From NCBI GenBank assembly GCA_033026295.1, contig CM065172.1, positions 18,595,165 to 18,659,164 on the forward strand: DNA of 64,000 nucleotides, written 5' to 3'. Each line of letters starts with the position of its first letter. Position 1 is the first letter of the stretch. Shown piece by piece: positions 27,901 to 40,100 of the stretch. The notes under the pieces were generated by a model. It ran no database searches and was not told the DNA's origin. It saw only the letters and a list, made by a program, of their open reading frames with translations. This DNA comes from Channa striata (taxonomy: Eukaryota; Chordata; Actinopteri; Anabantiformes; Channidae). The position numbers and the translations under genes are program-made.

Positions 27901-29735
27901 AATTAAAAGCAAAATCTCTGGAGTTAGTTAGTTAGGAGATAGCAGTAAATGCCTGTACACTGAGGCTTAATTTTAGAATGTGGAGATTTGTAAAATATAT
28001 TGGAGCAACAGAAGGTATGATACTGTGCATGTGTTAATATATAATGTGAAATATGCAAAGAATAATTGTCACATTTCAAACTGGTTGTTTATATTTGTGC
28101 AACATGCTGAGTACTTGCACTGAGTTAACACATGTTTGAACAGTTCACAGAGTTTACAGCAAACAAGTGGATGAGAGGCTCCACCAGTGTAGCAGCTTAT
28201 GTAAAAGACACATTCTCGTTTTAAGTGGCTCACTTTTACCCCAAATGACTCTAAATATACCATAGTAAGTATTATCCACACGTCCCACCCACTTAAATTT
28301 GAGACATTTGTTGATGAAAACAAGCTACACCAACGTCATTAAAGTAATTGATAGATAGAAGTCAGATTGTCCAGAAGTGACCACTAGCTTATTTTTTTAG
28401 GTCTGTTACTATTTTAAATATTAACCAATCCATCATTGTCAATAGAATACCATAAAATCATAAAATCTTGAACATGTTATTATAGCAGGGCCAAAGTTAC
28501 CTAGCCAGCTCAGTTTACTATTGTGTTTGACAAAGAGGACATTAAAATTCAGACATTTGAGAAGATGGAACCATGAAATTGTTGCCATATGCATCCGAGT
28601 TGTTGTGGAGTAGATGCAGCAACACAAAAAAACTAAAGCAAAGTGCAAGTATCTTAAATTGAATGTAATTACTTTAGTAGATGTACTCAGTTACTTTTCC
28701 CTTTGTTGGAATAGAATAGTTAAACATTTCCCGCTTATTCTAAAAGAACAAAATTACCTCAGACAACTCTTTATTCCACTCGTCAGAGCAGTAAGCTGTT
28801 CCTAAAGTCATTACATTTTTGTCATATCTCTACCCAGTCAGCCCGTGTTTACAAAATTCTTATAATATCGTTGTATATTACCAAATCATTCCATCCCTAT
28901 TGAACTCGGTGATAACAAGGCAATAGGGGATCCATTTTATGAAGCCGAGCCACTAAATAGCAACAGCAAACACTGGAATCCTGCAGAGCGCTCTGGTTTC
29001 CACAGTAACTAAGACCAAAAATAGAAACCCATACCAGCGGCCATTCAACACTGAATTCCCTGTGATAATACATGATTCTATTTATACCGTCTAATGGTGA
29101 AATGCTCCCATGTATAAATCCATCAGTCCAGTTACTGTCAAAAGATGAACATCATGCTCTGTTATTGGTTCATGCTGCTAGTATGTGTTGCAGGTCCTCA
29201 CAGTAACACTGCATCTAGTTTACAGCTGCAGAGTAATACTGAAGATGTTCGACAGGTGTGAGCATAATGGGAAATAACACTAAATCACTGAATACATTTG
29301 TGTGTGTGTTTATGTGTTTGTGAATGGATGCTGTGCTTCTAAAGAAGATAACCGAATTTCTGGTATTTATGTTCATAACACTGGATGAGTTGTTCCATCT
29401 AACAAATATACAAACATTCTTGTGTTACTATGTTCAACTACGCAAAAATATTGAGTTGTAACTAAAAGAAATATCCAGTGTTTGTCACTTTATTAATAAC
29501 TGCTGATCAGTATTAACTTTCAGATTCTGGTTATTTGGCCAATCACCGTTGATTTACATGGAATAGATAATGCTGCAGATGGGATTTGAGAGCTTTAGGG
29601 GTGCACTAGGTCAGAAAAAGGTGTGCTGTGCAGATATCTGATAGAACCATGGACCTGTTATAGTAGGCACAAATCCAAGATCCTCTGAATGTGACTCTTA
29701 TGGTTTTTTATGTAAAGTTATTCAACTGACTAGTA

Positions 29736-29960
29736 AAAACACAAACGTCTAAAAATAGACACAAATATTAAGGACAAAGACAGCCGACAGAGATGCAACA
29801 CAAGTACAGCAAACAAAGAGAAAAAGTAGGACTGCAAAATGACTGCAAACAGATGCATGATAACCACAAAAAGACACAAAATTAGTAAGAACTTAAGCAA
29901 ATTGTCTACAAAAAGGCAAAAATTTTGAGAGAAAGAGATGTAAAACAAAAAGATAAAAAA
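29736..29960. repeat. Degenerate CACAAA-rich minisatellite-like repeat
   Basis: The plus strand repeats imperfect versions of AGACACAAA and ACTGCAAA over about 220 bases. This resembles a decayed version of a CAAAGAGACACAAAA-type minisatellite common in teleost genomes. Units are too diverged to count exactly. A smaller stretch of similar character lies near 52630-52700. Confidence 0.5.
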
Positions 29961-30375
29961 CACACGTTGAGCAGGCCATCACATTATAGTGATACTGACT
30001 GTAAGCCTGGACAACAGTCTGAAACTCACTGTATAATCCAATGTGCTGGCCAGTGTATGTATAGGTCACAACCTACTGATAAATACTGGGCTTTCATAAA
30101 AATCCTCACACAAACTTTGGCATACTTTCACACTGCATTTGCCAAAACCAATCACGAGAAAAGCTGATTTTAAATGACTATTTAATTCATGGAAGAATTA
30201 TCAGCAGCTTTTTAGAAGGTCTGGTGGGACCATTGTTCATGCAATCCTTAAACAATAAACACAGAATATGGTCGAGTTATAGTTTGTTTAGAGTGAATTT
30301 TTGTTGCTGGTTTACTTTGTCTTATGTGATAATCTTCAAAGGACCTTTAGTCTAGGGATGTAGGTCAGAAAAACA

Positions 30376-30488
30376 TTTTTTTGTGTTCATATATACAGTA
30401 TAAATGTGTGTGTACATATATACGCATACATGAATATATACAGTATGCGCATAAATATTTATGTGTGTGTATGTATATATATATATAA
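30376..30488. repeat. Mixed TATA/TGTG microsatellite
   Basis: Alternating purine-pyrimidine sequence with TATATACAGTAT, TGTGTGTG and a terminal TATATATATATA block. It is simple-sequence DNA that is likely to be length-variable. Confidence 0.85.
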
Positions 30489-30999
30489 AGCCATTTCAAC
30501 ATGTTGTTGAAAATAAAGCATTTAAGCACATTTAGATAGTAACTGAGCAAACTGCTAATAAATTAATTAATAAATGCATTAATAACCTAAAACTGAATTC
30601 CAAACCTGTTTATTTACTTACTTTTATAGCTGGTTGAATATTGAGCTAATGTGCGTACAACATTAAATGTTGACATCTGATTTAATGGGACAGGCATAAA
30701 CAATATAAAGTTCTGCGTTGGAAAATACTACATATTAACCTAATATAACAGTTATCCTGTTATTTAAAGCGGCTTAGTTCATTTTAATTATCTTTTTGTG
30801 GAAAAGTTTTCCTGCACTTCAGCCCCGTGACTTACGTCGCCTGTTTGCAGGTACCAACACAGGAAGTGTGCTGGCTTCGCGGGTTGTCGGAACATTGAAC
30901 AGAAATGAAAAAGTACATTTATTAGATTTTTAAAAGGCTGCGCAATAACGCGCCAATGTTGCAAAATTGTTTTGATAACAATAACATTTGCAAGAAATG

Positions 31000-31249
31000 G
31001 ATATGTTCCCCAGAATAACACAATGACACGCGTAAATGAATATCAAGTTATGAGAGGTTAGGTATTTGCTACTTCGGAGAAGCGCTTGAACGCAGCATGA
31101 GCGCCGCAGCCGCCAACCGCCGCCGTCTGACGATGGTCGTCTGGGACACGGATGCTCCAGGCCGCTCACCATGCAGCTGTAACCTGGCTCCTGCTTAGCA
31201 AAGATCCCGCGTTCGTTCGGCTTCGGTTCGTCGTGTAACGGCTGTGACA
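31000..31249 (+). promoter_or_regulatory. CpG-rich promoter and 5' leader of ogfr, with an upstream ORF
   Basis: CpG-rich sequence begins near 31080 and runs through the first ogfr exon to about 31480. An upstream ATG at 31097 opens a 33-codon frame that stops at 31196-31198, 51 bases before the ogfr ATG. If the transcript starts upstream of 31097, this short frame could dampen ogfr translation. The transcription start is not visible, so this is inference. Confidence 0.5.
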
Positions 31250-34200
31250 ATGGAGGACGACTGCGTCTGTGACTACGACTCGACGTGGGACACGGAGAGT
31301 GATGGAGACGACCCGGCCGGAGAGAACCAAACCCGTCGGTCAAGCCAAGACAAAAACAAATCCGGCTGGACGCTGGTAAACGTGCCGTCCTTGTTACGGG
31401 GACAGTCCCCGGCCGGTCTGGACTTCGCCGGGTTCGGCGGGTTCCGCTGCCGGTCGCCCCCGGCCAGACGTTGGTGTTTGTGCCATGACTGGGAAGCTAC
31501 TTAGCGTTAGCTTTGTGCTTCGCTGCTGCAGGCTTGCTAACTAGCTTAGCCGTTAGCCGCTGCTGTTTGCCTCTCATTCGAGGGGTTAAAAGTCCTTGCG
31601 AATCGCTTTCGAAGGACCGTGATTGTCTGCTCACTGGAGCGACTGTCGATAGCTGATAATTACTTGTTTAGTGTAAAACATATTAATTCAAAGTTACCCC
31701 CCTTTTTTTTCGGAAGTGGGAAATTAATTGGCCTTAACGCTATATGTCAACTTGTCGGCTGTTAACGTTGCGATAGCGTTTCCTGCCTCAGTATCAGTAC
31801 AGGGGGGGATATGACTTGTTGCTTTAAATTAAGAGGGATCACTTCTGGTTAATATTGTTTACCAATCATTCATGACATGTTAGGATATGCATATAGGGGG
31901 TTTTCACTTTCACTTTTATTCCCAGTGGCATCACACGCCCAGAAACATGAGGGCAGCGAAGGACATGCAGAACTACAGGAGAGGATACCCAGTGAGTACA
32001 GCTAGATATTACAACAGCACAGCAGCCCGATCACAACTGAGAATGCCTAAAGAAAAATCTGTCTTTTAATAGAATCTCGCAGATGATGAGTGCTCTGAAG
32101 ACAAAATGAACAATTTGCTGTTTTATCTGAATAAATTCCCCTCTGCTCCTGATGGTAATATATTTAGAAGTTCTCACCAGATATGTTCAGTTGTTATGAA
32201 TCTTTATGTGTTCATGAAGTGACTTTGCCTTCGTTCTTATTTTGTACAGATATCTACATTGACTCATTTCTTAAGGAATGGAAAAATGATTACAAAAGAC
32301 TGGAAAGAGTTCACTCGTACATTCAGTGGTATGTATTATGTTGAGCTGCTGGGTTTGTTTTATGGCGATGTCATCAGCGTGCATTGGCCTGTTGCACATA
32401 TTCACACAAATCAACGTGCACACTAAGTCCAGAATTTGAAATGGCTCAAGGGCTCTAATTCCGTAATATATCCCGCATCTAAGTTGGCACCTTGGTTTGA
32501 CCAGCACAGGGAAAATAACAGGGCATGCTACCAAGTCAGTACATAGATACATGCTATAGCGTTTACTTTTTCAGCATGCCTCTTTCAGACTTTTTCTGTT
32601 TAGTTGAATTATGTTCACAGATGTATCCTAATGTGGAGAGGTGCTGTGGACACCTCCCATGCAGTCTCACAGAAAAGCACCGGCAAAGGTGTAAAAGTTT
32701 TCCTTTATGACACTTTATAAGCTTTTAAACGGGACTCACCCTTTTTACCAGTAGGAGAAATTCAAGTATCTGCCTAATTAGTTAGTTTAAGGCCTTATTA
32801 ATTGTAATTTGATGATAATACCTGCAGTGCTGTGCAGACAGTAGCAGATAGTGGAGCACAGAGAAGCAGAGCTGAGCTGAACAGAGTCTGTTGATTTTGA
32901 GTTTCATGCTAGCACTACCTCTAGTTGCATATCATCGTTTAAACCCTAACTTTGATGCATATTAGGTTGCAAATAGTTCTTGTAGTCAACTTTTTAACCC
33001 ACTCTTCATGCATATCACTTTTAGTGCTGAGATAACTTTAGTTTTCAGTGGATAACTGACCTGTTTAAGAAGCTCGATTTTTAATTTTCTTAGCTGGCTG
33101 CACAGCATCTGCCTCCAGAATTTGATGATATTAAGAGGAAACGATTCTCTCACCTATTTGAACAGTGTTTATCTCAATAAGCACAGGGGGGTTACTCACT
33201 TACTGACTTAAGTAAAGTTGTCAAACTTTTTCACATCCCACTGTTTTAATTAAAAAGAATGAAGAAGGTTTATGTGGTGGGTGTTTTTATTTTTTATTTT
33301 TTTGTCTTCGTCAGTATAGGTCATCTGCTTATTTGACAATGGATATTTCGCTGCTATTTATGCAGCTTTAGAAATCCAGACTATTTCCAAGGCCACATGG
33401 TGGTGGAGTTAGTGGTTAGCATTGCCACCTTACAACTAAAAGGTCCCCAGTTCTCCACGCAGCCTTTCTTCTCCCCCCGTGTTTGCATGGGCAGTCCAGT
33501 TTCCTCCCACATTTCCAAGATATGCATGTTAGCTCAGGTGGTGACTCTGAAAAACGCAGGTGTGAATGTGTATGGATTCATCTGTCTGTGTTGACCCTGA
33601 TATAGACCGGCAACCTGTCCAGGGTGTACCCCACCTTTCTCCCAATGACAGCTGTACTGCATCCAACCCCCTGCAAACCCAAAGCAGGATAAGCTGTTTC
33701 ACATAATGAATGGATGGACTAGTTAGTGTTGTAGTCAAGACCAGGACCAAGACCATATACACTGCAAATACTGCAAAAATATATAAATACAGTTGAGTGG
33801 TCTGGTCTTTGGGGTGCCTGGTAGAGCATCGGGTTGGGATGCAGAAAGTCCACCTTGCTGCTGTTCCTGAGGCTGGTTAAAACAGGAGCGTTTCAGCAGA
33901 AAAGGTCTCTGGTGAAAAAAACTCTTGCCAAAGAAATGTGTGGGAAATGTTCTGCTGTCGCGAACCCTGAAAGGACATGCTGAAAGCCGGTGGTCTGCTC
34001 CTGGGATCTTGACTTGATCTTGTCCTGCCTTGGTTTTGGTCTTGATAGATACTAAGGTCTTGATCTTGGAAAAGTGGTCTTGACCACAACACTAGACTAT
34101 GCCCAAGTAATTGGAACTGAGGAGGCATGTTATTCGGATACTGTTCTCCCACAGTGCAGTGCATAATGGAAGACCCTGCGTTAAAATACCCTGCATGAGC

Positions 34201-37200
34201 TCTTCTAATTGAAATGGTCAGACCCTTATCATTCTAGAGCGTAGAGGAATTTCTAAGAAATCCTATTTTCTTTTTCAGAACATGGTTTGAAATATATGGT
34301 TTCTGGCTTTTCAGTCACCTACAGATTTACCACAAGGGACACAGTATTTAAGTTGGCAATGTTAAGTTGACATTTATTTCCAGTCATACACAGAGTTTGT
34401 CTGTAAACAGTGTGGAGTCATGTTTGCTGATTCAAAACTTTCTCAAGGTTGTCGTTAAAATGTTGTGACCGTGGCTGTGTCGGAAATCACACCCTTCTCA
34501 CCATGTAGTATGTTTGCCATTGTGTAGTAGTTTCCTTTTTTTTTTTTTGTTAATCTGTCCACTATATAGTGCACTCAAACTATCCCACAATGCAACACTA
34601 AAAGTAGCGTCCATGGCATGTAGTCCACTTTCTGCTCACAGTCCCACAATGCAGTGCTCCCTGTTTTAGAAATGAGAAAATTAATATCATATGATAACGC
34701 TCGTTGACGGAACGTGACAACGGATAGTATTGAATTAACTACTAAGTTACATTATGTAGGAAGTAAGGAATGAGAGGGGAGATTTTTTTAGACACAGCCA
34801 GTGTTTCTGTGTATGGTATTTTTGTGAAATTAATCAAAAGTGTTCTATACTGGGGTTCTGAACATTCAGTGTCATCTTTGCTAAATTAGATGTTAATTGG
34901 TTTTGTGTTGTTTCTTTATTAAATCCTCTGCAAGGTTGTTTCCATTGCGAGAACCTGGGGTTAATTACATGGCATCAGAACTCACCAAGAAGGAAATTGA
35001 AGTAAGTTTATTATAACCTGTAAATGAATATTCTGCAATAGTTTTTTGTGCAGAGTTTAGCCAGAACAATGTAAAGCAACACAACTACATATCCGTTTAT
35101 GTTGACAACACAGTCATATGTGGCAAGTTCCAGGGTGCTTTACACAGATGTGTTTGGGCTCAATATTTCTTTTTTTTTTATTTTGGGCCCTGCCCCCTTT
35201 CTTCTTTTGTATATTTACTATAGCTCCTTAATAAAACTAATTTTATTAAAGAGCTAATAATTACTCAATAAATGGCATATTGGATTAAAATGCTCAATTG
35301 CTAAAATAATCAGTATCTTGATGGGAAAAGCCAAAAGAGTAGTAGTAGTAGTTCTGCGAAAATTTACAGTGTACACAGCAGGTAACAATAGATAAGATAA
35401 TTTCAGGAAATTTAGGAACCACCACTTCTTGTTTTAGGTTAACTGTAGGTTTCAAAGTATATTTCCTGCTGGGTGAAAGCACAGTTTACTTTCCTAACAA
35501 AACGGAAGACTTGAGTCCACATTATGCTGTGTCATCTTACAGAACAGTTTAAATTTAAATATTTCACACTTAGTGATGGATATTTTTTAATAAATTGCAT
35601 GGCTTATAGACAGTTAAATACGTTATATACAAGTTAGGAAACATTAATCAACATTGTCAGCACCACAGATGGCTAATTTTTAAGCTCTGCATTGACATGA
35701 AAACACCTGACTTGTAATATTAATGCTTATTTTAAAAAGCAGCACATGGGTTTTTCATACAACCACATAAAAAATGTTAGATTTACGTTGTAATTGTTTG
35801 AGTGTAGCATTAGTTGGCTGTGTACTGCCTATGTTTTACACCTCAAAAGCCATGTAATTTATACCTCTCATATATATCACCGTCCATATATCATGAAAGC
35901 CATTTTTGTAATCAGATTGTATATCCTCCTTAGGCCTTTAAGAAAAATGATGAAGCCAAAAGGAGACTTGTCGAAGCCTATGAACTCATGTTGGGTTTCT
36001 ATGGGATCCGTTTAGTCAACAAAGAGACTGGGGAAGTGAAGCGTGCAGAAAATTGGAAGGAGCGCTTTGGAAACCTGGAGCGGTAAAATCACCTTCTCAC
36101 TTAAACATCTTGTGAGAGCCATAACTTCTTTGTTTGTAATTTCATATTTTAACCATCTCATCTCTTGCAGAAATATGCACAACAACCTGCGCATCACACG
36201 CATCCTAAAGAGCCTTGGGGAGCTCGGATTTGGGCATTATCAGACTCCACTTGTGCGTTTCTTTCTGGAAGAGACTCTGGTCAAAAAGACCCTTAGCAGT
36301 GTTAAACGCAGTGTGCTTGACTACTTCTTATTTGCGGTGTTGGACAAGCAGAAACGTCAGGAACTCGTTCGCTTTGCCTACCATCACTTTGAACCAAAGG
36401 ATAAGTTTGTGTGGTGCCCCAGAAGGATTCAGAAACAGTTTAAGAAAAGACCTGATTCTGTTGGAAACGGAGATGGAAAAGATGAAGTGTGTTCACAGGT
36501 TAAAGGCAAGGATGGAGAAGCAGTTATGCAACAAAAACAAGATGTACTGGATGATATTACAAAGGGTCAGAAAGAAACTGATAAAACGGCAAGTAAAGAG
36601 AAAAACAAACTGTCTGAGGTGCCGTCTGAGGTCCCTCCTGAGACAACACCAGAAGCTGACATTGTCAGAAATGGAAATGCAAAGGCAGAGTGTGATGATG
36701 ACATTGTGGGAAATGGAAATGACTCTGCAGATGATGTTGATGAAATGGATCACTCGCCTAGTTCTGACACTGCAATGGCAAAACCTGAGCCCAGCACAGA
36801 CAGTCAGGATAGATTAAACAGCTCAGAGGATATCATCCAGGAACAAGACAACAATATACAAGCAAGGGAGGACATAGACCCAAAAAAACCACAGAAGAAG
36901 AAGAAGGATAATATAGTGCTGCCAAGCAACGACTCTGGTGAAGACTCACCCAGTGGGGAAATGGAGGAAAACGGTCAAACGTGCCCGTCAGTGCAGACAC
37001 CCCATAAGACTTCAGTTCACTCCCCCTCTCCTTTGATTAGGGGGGAAAAAATGGCAAGGACTGAATTTAATCAGACGGCAAATGAAGAACAGGAGGAAGC
37101 GCATCACAGGAAAGTATGTCAACAACAAATTGGCCTCTGCCGAGCACCAACAAATGTGTGCATGAGGAGACAAATGGGAAGGAATCAGAGGATAGCGTTA

Positions 37201-37245
37201 TGGAAACGAACCCCTGAGGCTCAGACCAAACTGGGGAATACATGA
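31250..37245 (+). CDS. ogfr: Opioid growth factor receptor (OGFR)
   Basis: Seven coding exons (31250-31375, 31926-31991, 32073-32154, 32250-32328, 34935-35001, 35934-36082, 36171-37245) with GT-AG borders and compatible phases give 547 residues. The start ATG has A at -3 and G at +4. After an acidic N-terminus (MEDDCVCDYDSTW), the conserved OGFr_N domain covers roughly residues 50-260, with stretches closely matching vertebrate OGFR such as LFPLREPGVNY, EAYELMLGFYGIRL and NNLRITRILKSLGELG. The last exon adds a hydrophilic tail rich in Asp, Glu, Lys and Ser, without the long tandem repeats of human OGFR. OGFR binds [Met5]-enkephalin and restrains cell proliferation at the nuclear envelope; it is unrelated to G-protein opioid receptors. 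The exon 1 donor (CTG|GTAAAC) is the least certain border. Position next to col9a3 supports orthology. Confidence 0.95.
32824..32935 (+). repeat. Decayed dispersed repeat, copy 2, in ogfr intron 4
   Basis: An AGCAGA-rich stretch followed by CTAGCACTACCT, paralleling the copy at 13549-13700. The family is unknown to me. Confidence 0.35.
33391..33718 (+). mobile_element. tRNA-headed SINE-like teleost repeat
   Basis: The head GGTGGTGGAGTTAGTGGTTAG resembles a tRNA-derived polymerase III promoter, followed by TTTCCTCCCACATTTCCAAG, GGTGACTCTGAAAAA, GGTGTGAATGTG, CAACCTGTCCAGGGTGTAC and CCCAATGACAGCTG, ending in a GAATGGATGGA tail. This order of motifs is that of a very abundant teleost interspersed repeat. 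The B-box region is decayed, so it is unlikely to be transcribed by polymerase III now. It lies in ogfr intron 4. Confidence 0.75.
33724..34094. mobile_element. Short non-autonomous element with inverted terminal repeats
   Basis: The left end TAGTGTTGTAGTCAAGACCA (33724-33743) and the right end TGGTCTTGACCACAACACTA (34075-34094) are inverted repeats of each other with one mismatch over 20 bases. The 371-base interior has no coding potential and repeats CTTGATCTTG-like motifs near both ends. This is the structure of a miniature inverted-repeat element. It abuts the SINE-like copy on its left. Confidence 0.65.
33811..33850 (+). repeat. Fragment resembling a second tRNA-like SINE head
   Basis: GGTGCCTGGTAGAGCATCGG followed by GTTGGGATGCAGAA resembles the head of another tRNA-derived teleost repeat. 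Only the first part is recognisable; there is no intact B box and no cloverleaf, so this is not a tRNA gene. Confidence 0.45.
34472..34800. mobile_element. Miniature inverted-repeat transposable element
   Basis: TGGCTGTGTC at 34472-34481 is matched by its exact reverse complement GACACAGCCA at 34791-34800, and the similarity extends inwards. The 329-base element contains CACTATATAGTG and two CCCACAATGCA boxes, features of a fish element class that opens with TGTGTCCGAAAT-like ends. No transposase is present. No clear target-site duplication is seen. Confidence 0.65.
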
Positions 37246-38450
37246 ATAAACTGGCTGATGGAGAACATGCATTAATTTAAACGTAAAGGAAGTGTGTGTG
37301 TGTGTGTGTGTGTGTGTATCTATAAGGATGATTTAAAGACTTTCTGGGCCTTATTTTTACTGTCTTTGTTGTTTAGGACTGATATTTTATTCCCCCCCAC
37401 TTCAAAGGAGTGTATGAAATAATTGAACACATGTGGAACTGGATGTGACTTATTTTCTATGTTGCCAAATAATATGTAAATGATAAAGGCTGGTGAAATT
37501 GTATATTTTAGTTTTGTTCATTTTCGTTGTTAAGCATGTTTTAAAGACCAAAGTTACAGTGCGTTAGTCTCTCATTGGTCTCTCAGTAGTTGGCTCCCTA
37601 TTATAGAAACTAATCCTCAAAAACATGTCAGGCTTTATAGTTTGACAACTGGCAACTAAAGCTGTGTTTGCAAATCTTACTCAAACAGGAGTAACTTATG
37701 GATTTGTCAGACTGTTTATGTATGTGGCATAATGTAAAATAGGCTACAATTCTTGTGTTCATTCTTAATAGGGAACACGTGCTGACCAAGATAAATATAC
37801 AATATTACCAGCCTTACCTGTTAAGGTAGTATTGACTAAGACTGTAAGCATCTGATATTTAATATGTCTACCGAATACATGAAGCACTATTAGCAATGAA
37901 ATGGCGGTTTGAGCATTAGAACATCCTTAATTGCACTGAGAAATTAAATGATTTGAAGAGCTTTTCTTTTCTTTTTTTTAAGGGGGGCGGTGAGTAAGTA
38001 AAAACATTCTCTGCTGGTTTATAGTTTTGCTGGACCCTACTGCTCAAATTAAGTTTGAATGTCACTTAAGTTTATATTTCAGTAATTTTGCACAATCTGT
38101 ATGTTTTCATGCAGATTTGGGAAGTTGACTCTTGATCATTTGAAAGAGTTTCCAAAAATGTGAAAAGCTGATTGTACAACATGTGTCTGCAGAGCCGCTA
38201 AAGCTTTGGCTGTAATATAAAGTCCACTGTATTTTAATTTGAAATGGTTACAGTCCATGCATATTTATCAGCCAGGGTGATAATATTGATGCATCTTTTT
38301 ATATTTGCACTTAATTTTCAACGATAATTGTTATGGTATTTGCATAATGAAATGGTAAAAACTTTACAAAAGTGCTAAATTCTTTATATATGACTTTTTT
38401 TCCCGATACCTGGCTGTTGTGACAGCAGAATAAAGTTGTACTATTTTCTG
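37246..38450 (+). other. Probable ogfr 3' UTR
   Basis: AT-rich DNA after the ogfr stop codon, containing a TG microsatellite at 37292-37318 and ending shortly after AATAAA at 38429-38434. A second AATAAA stands at 38834-38839 and could give a longer form. There is no coding potential. Confidence 0.5.
38429..38434 (+). terminator. Candidate poly(A) signal of ogfr
   Basis: AATAAA followed by GTTGTACT and a T-rich stretch, 1.2 kb after the stop codon. The hexamer at 38834-38839 is an alternative. Confidence 0.5.
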
Positions 38451-38454
38451 ATGC

Positions 38455-39700
38455 TTTCAGGAAATTAATCTGTTTAGCCAAAGTCTGAGTTCTGTTATAG
38501 TTTATTAAATTGAAATTCTCAGGATAACACTGTGGTAGATGTCAACTTTTGCTCTTGTTCCTGAGACTCATCTTTGATTTTCCCAGTGCAGGCACATATT
38601 GTCAGATATATTGGTCTTTTTTATTTCTAGCAAACAGGCATGAAATGACATAACTCACATCAGAAAGAAGAAAGATGTTGAACTTGGATATTGATGCAAC
38701 CCATCTTGTTCAGACCTCAGGATCAGTGTGAGTGCAGACAGACTGTTGGAGTTCGGAGCTTGCTGTTTGTGATTGCATTGTTTATGCCAGCTTCTATCAG
38801 TAGATCTACCCATTCCCTGTTTGGAATATCATAAATAAAATTCTTAAAGGCCTTTGTTGGTTTATTCCAAGTCTGTATTGCGCAGTTTCGATTGTGGTAA
38901 AAGCTGCAGGAATATGCTCTGTTGTTTTTTTGTTTGTTTGGTTTGATTGTGATTCTTTATTAATGTATGCTATTTTCTGTTGTTTTCCTGGTCAGGATGT
39001 GGTATTAATGTCCCACAGTGAGGATGTGTGCTGACACGATCAGTTAACAGTTATTCCATTTGCTGCTGATTGTAGCACAAATCTCAAAAAGGCAAAATTA
39101 AATGACTTCCTGCTTTCTCTTTTGTAATTATAAACCAATATGGTTGGACTTTAGATATTTTATCATTCAAAAAAGAAGTTGTAATTCTGATCATTGTGGG
39201 GAACAAATATTTTTCTTTGTGTGTGTGTAAAAAAACTTCAATTACCCTCATTTGACAGAATAATATGCAGAGCAGTTGATGATGATCTTTAGTTGAAGCC
39301 CTAATCTGGGGACGAGTAGGGAAGCGATATGAGATGTAGCCGAACTTTCCATCCATCCATCCCACTCTGCTGCTGAAATGGTTTTTAATAGTTTATAAAG
39401 TGCTGCTTTTAAAGTCGCCAAAAATGCTTGTTAGACTGAAGTGATGTTTTAAAGAGAGGTCTTTTTCTGATAGATTTACTTTTTTATTTGAATTTAATTA
39501 TATGGTGATTTTGTTAATATCTGCATCATAACGAAAACATACTTTTTTACTAAGTAGAATACGTAATTAAAGGTTATATTAAGTTGCACTGTGGGAAATG
39601 TAGATTCTAAAATATTTTACTGAGACTAAATGTAGACTGTGCTGCTTCAGGTTCCACAGTTTTTACTGGGCAGTATCTAATTGCTGGGGTCCCCCATAAA
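38455..39700. other. Spacer between ogfr and col9a3
   Basis: AT-rich sequence without recognisable exons. The genes point in the same direction, so this spacer probably holds upstream control DNA of col9a3. Confidence 0.6.
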
Positions 39701-40100
39701 AACATGGTCGCACTTAACCCCCACCCCCACCCCACCCAAAACTTCCTCGCCCCTCAGACATGGAATATTTGGGTTTTGGGTCATTTTGTAATAGGTCAAA
39801 GCAGAAGCACTGCACATTTTTAACATAGCTCAACCCACTTTCTCGGCGTCCCCTCTCCTTGCTGCCTCCCACTCCTCCTCACCCACCCCCACTCATCCTT
39901 GTGTGCAGTGCACTAGATTGAGTTCAGCCCCTTCGGCTGGAGGCTCGGGTTTATCTGGGACCAAACAGGAAAGCCATTCAGGAGCTGTGCGCCGCGCGGT
40001 GAAGGAGGGCTCGGCTGCGGACACTGGGGGGGAGTGAGAGAGGACAGGGACCCGGGGATCTGACCTCACTCGCACAGGCTCAGGTAGTGAGCGTGGAGCC
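39701..40100 (+). promoter_or_regulatory. Promoter region and 5' UTR of col9a3
   Basis: C-rich sequence at 39716-39740 (CCCACCCCC-type boxes), pyrimidine-rich sequence at 39850-39895, then a GC-rich stretch up to the ATG at 40101 in the context GAGCCATGG. The abrupt rise in G+C just before a signal-peptide exon fits a promoter and leader. The exact start site is unknown. Confidence 0.45.

Larger units (their letters stand above)
24940..31000. other. Intergenic region between kcnk15 and ogfr
   Basis: No exon is recognisable on either strand. kcnk15 and ogfr are transcribed away from each other, so this 6 kb probably holds the upstream regulatory DNA of both. It contains a decayed CACAAA-rich repeat (29736-29960), a mixed TATA/TGTG microsatellite (30376-30488) and otherwise plain AT-rich sequence. 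The 174-codon open frame at 26172-26696 shows no known domain or splice context and I do not call it. Confidence 0.65.

Noticed and set aside
33391..33850. tRNA genes suggested by tRNA-like heads
   Set aside because: Neither head has an intact B box or folds into a full cloverleaf; both are parts of interspersed repeats.
37080..37245. Possible frameshift in the last 50 codons of ogfr
   Set aside because: The final residues look unlike the acidic tail and one alternative frame gives an acidic ending, but the third frame also looks plausible, so the sequence alone does not favour any correction.
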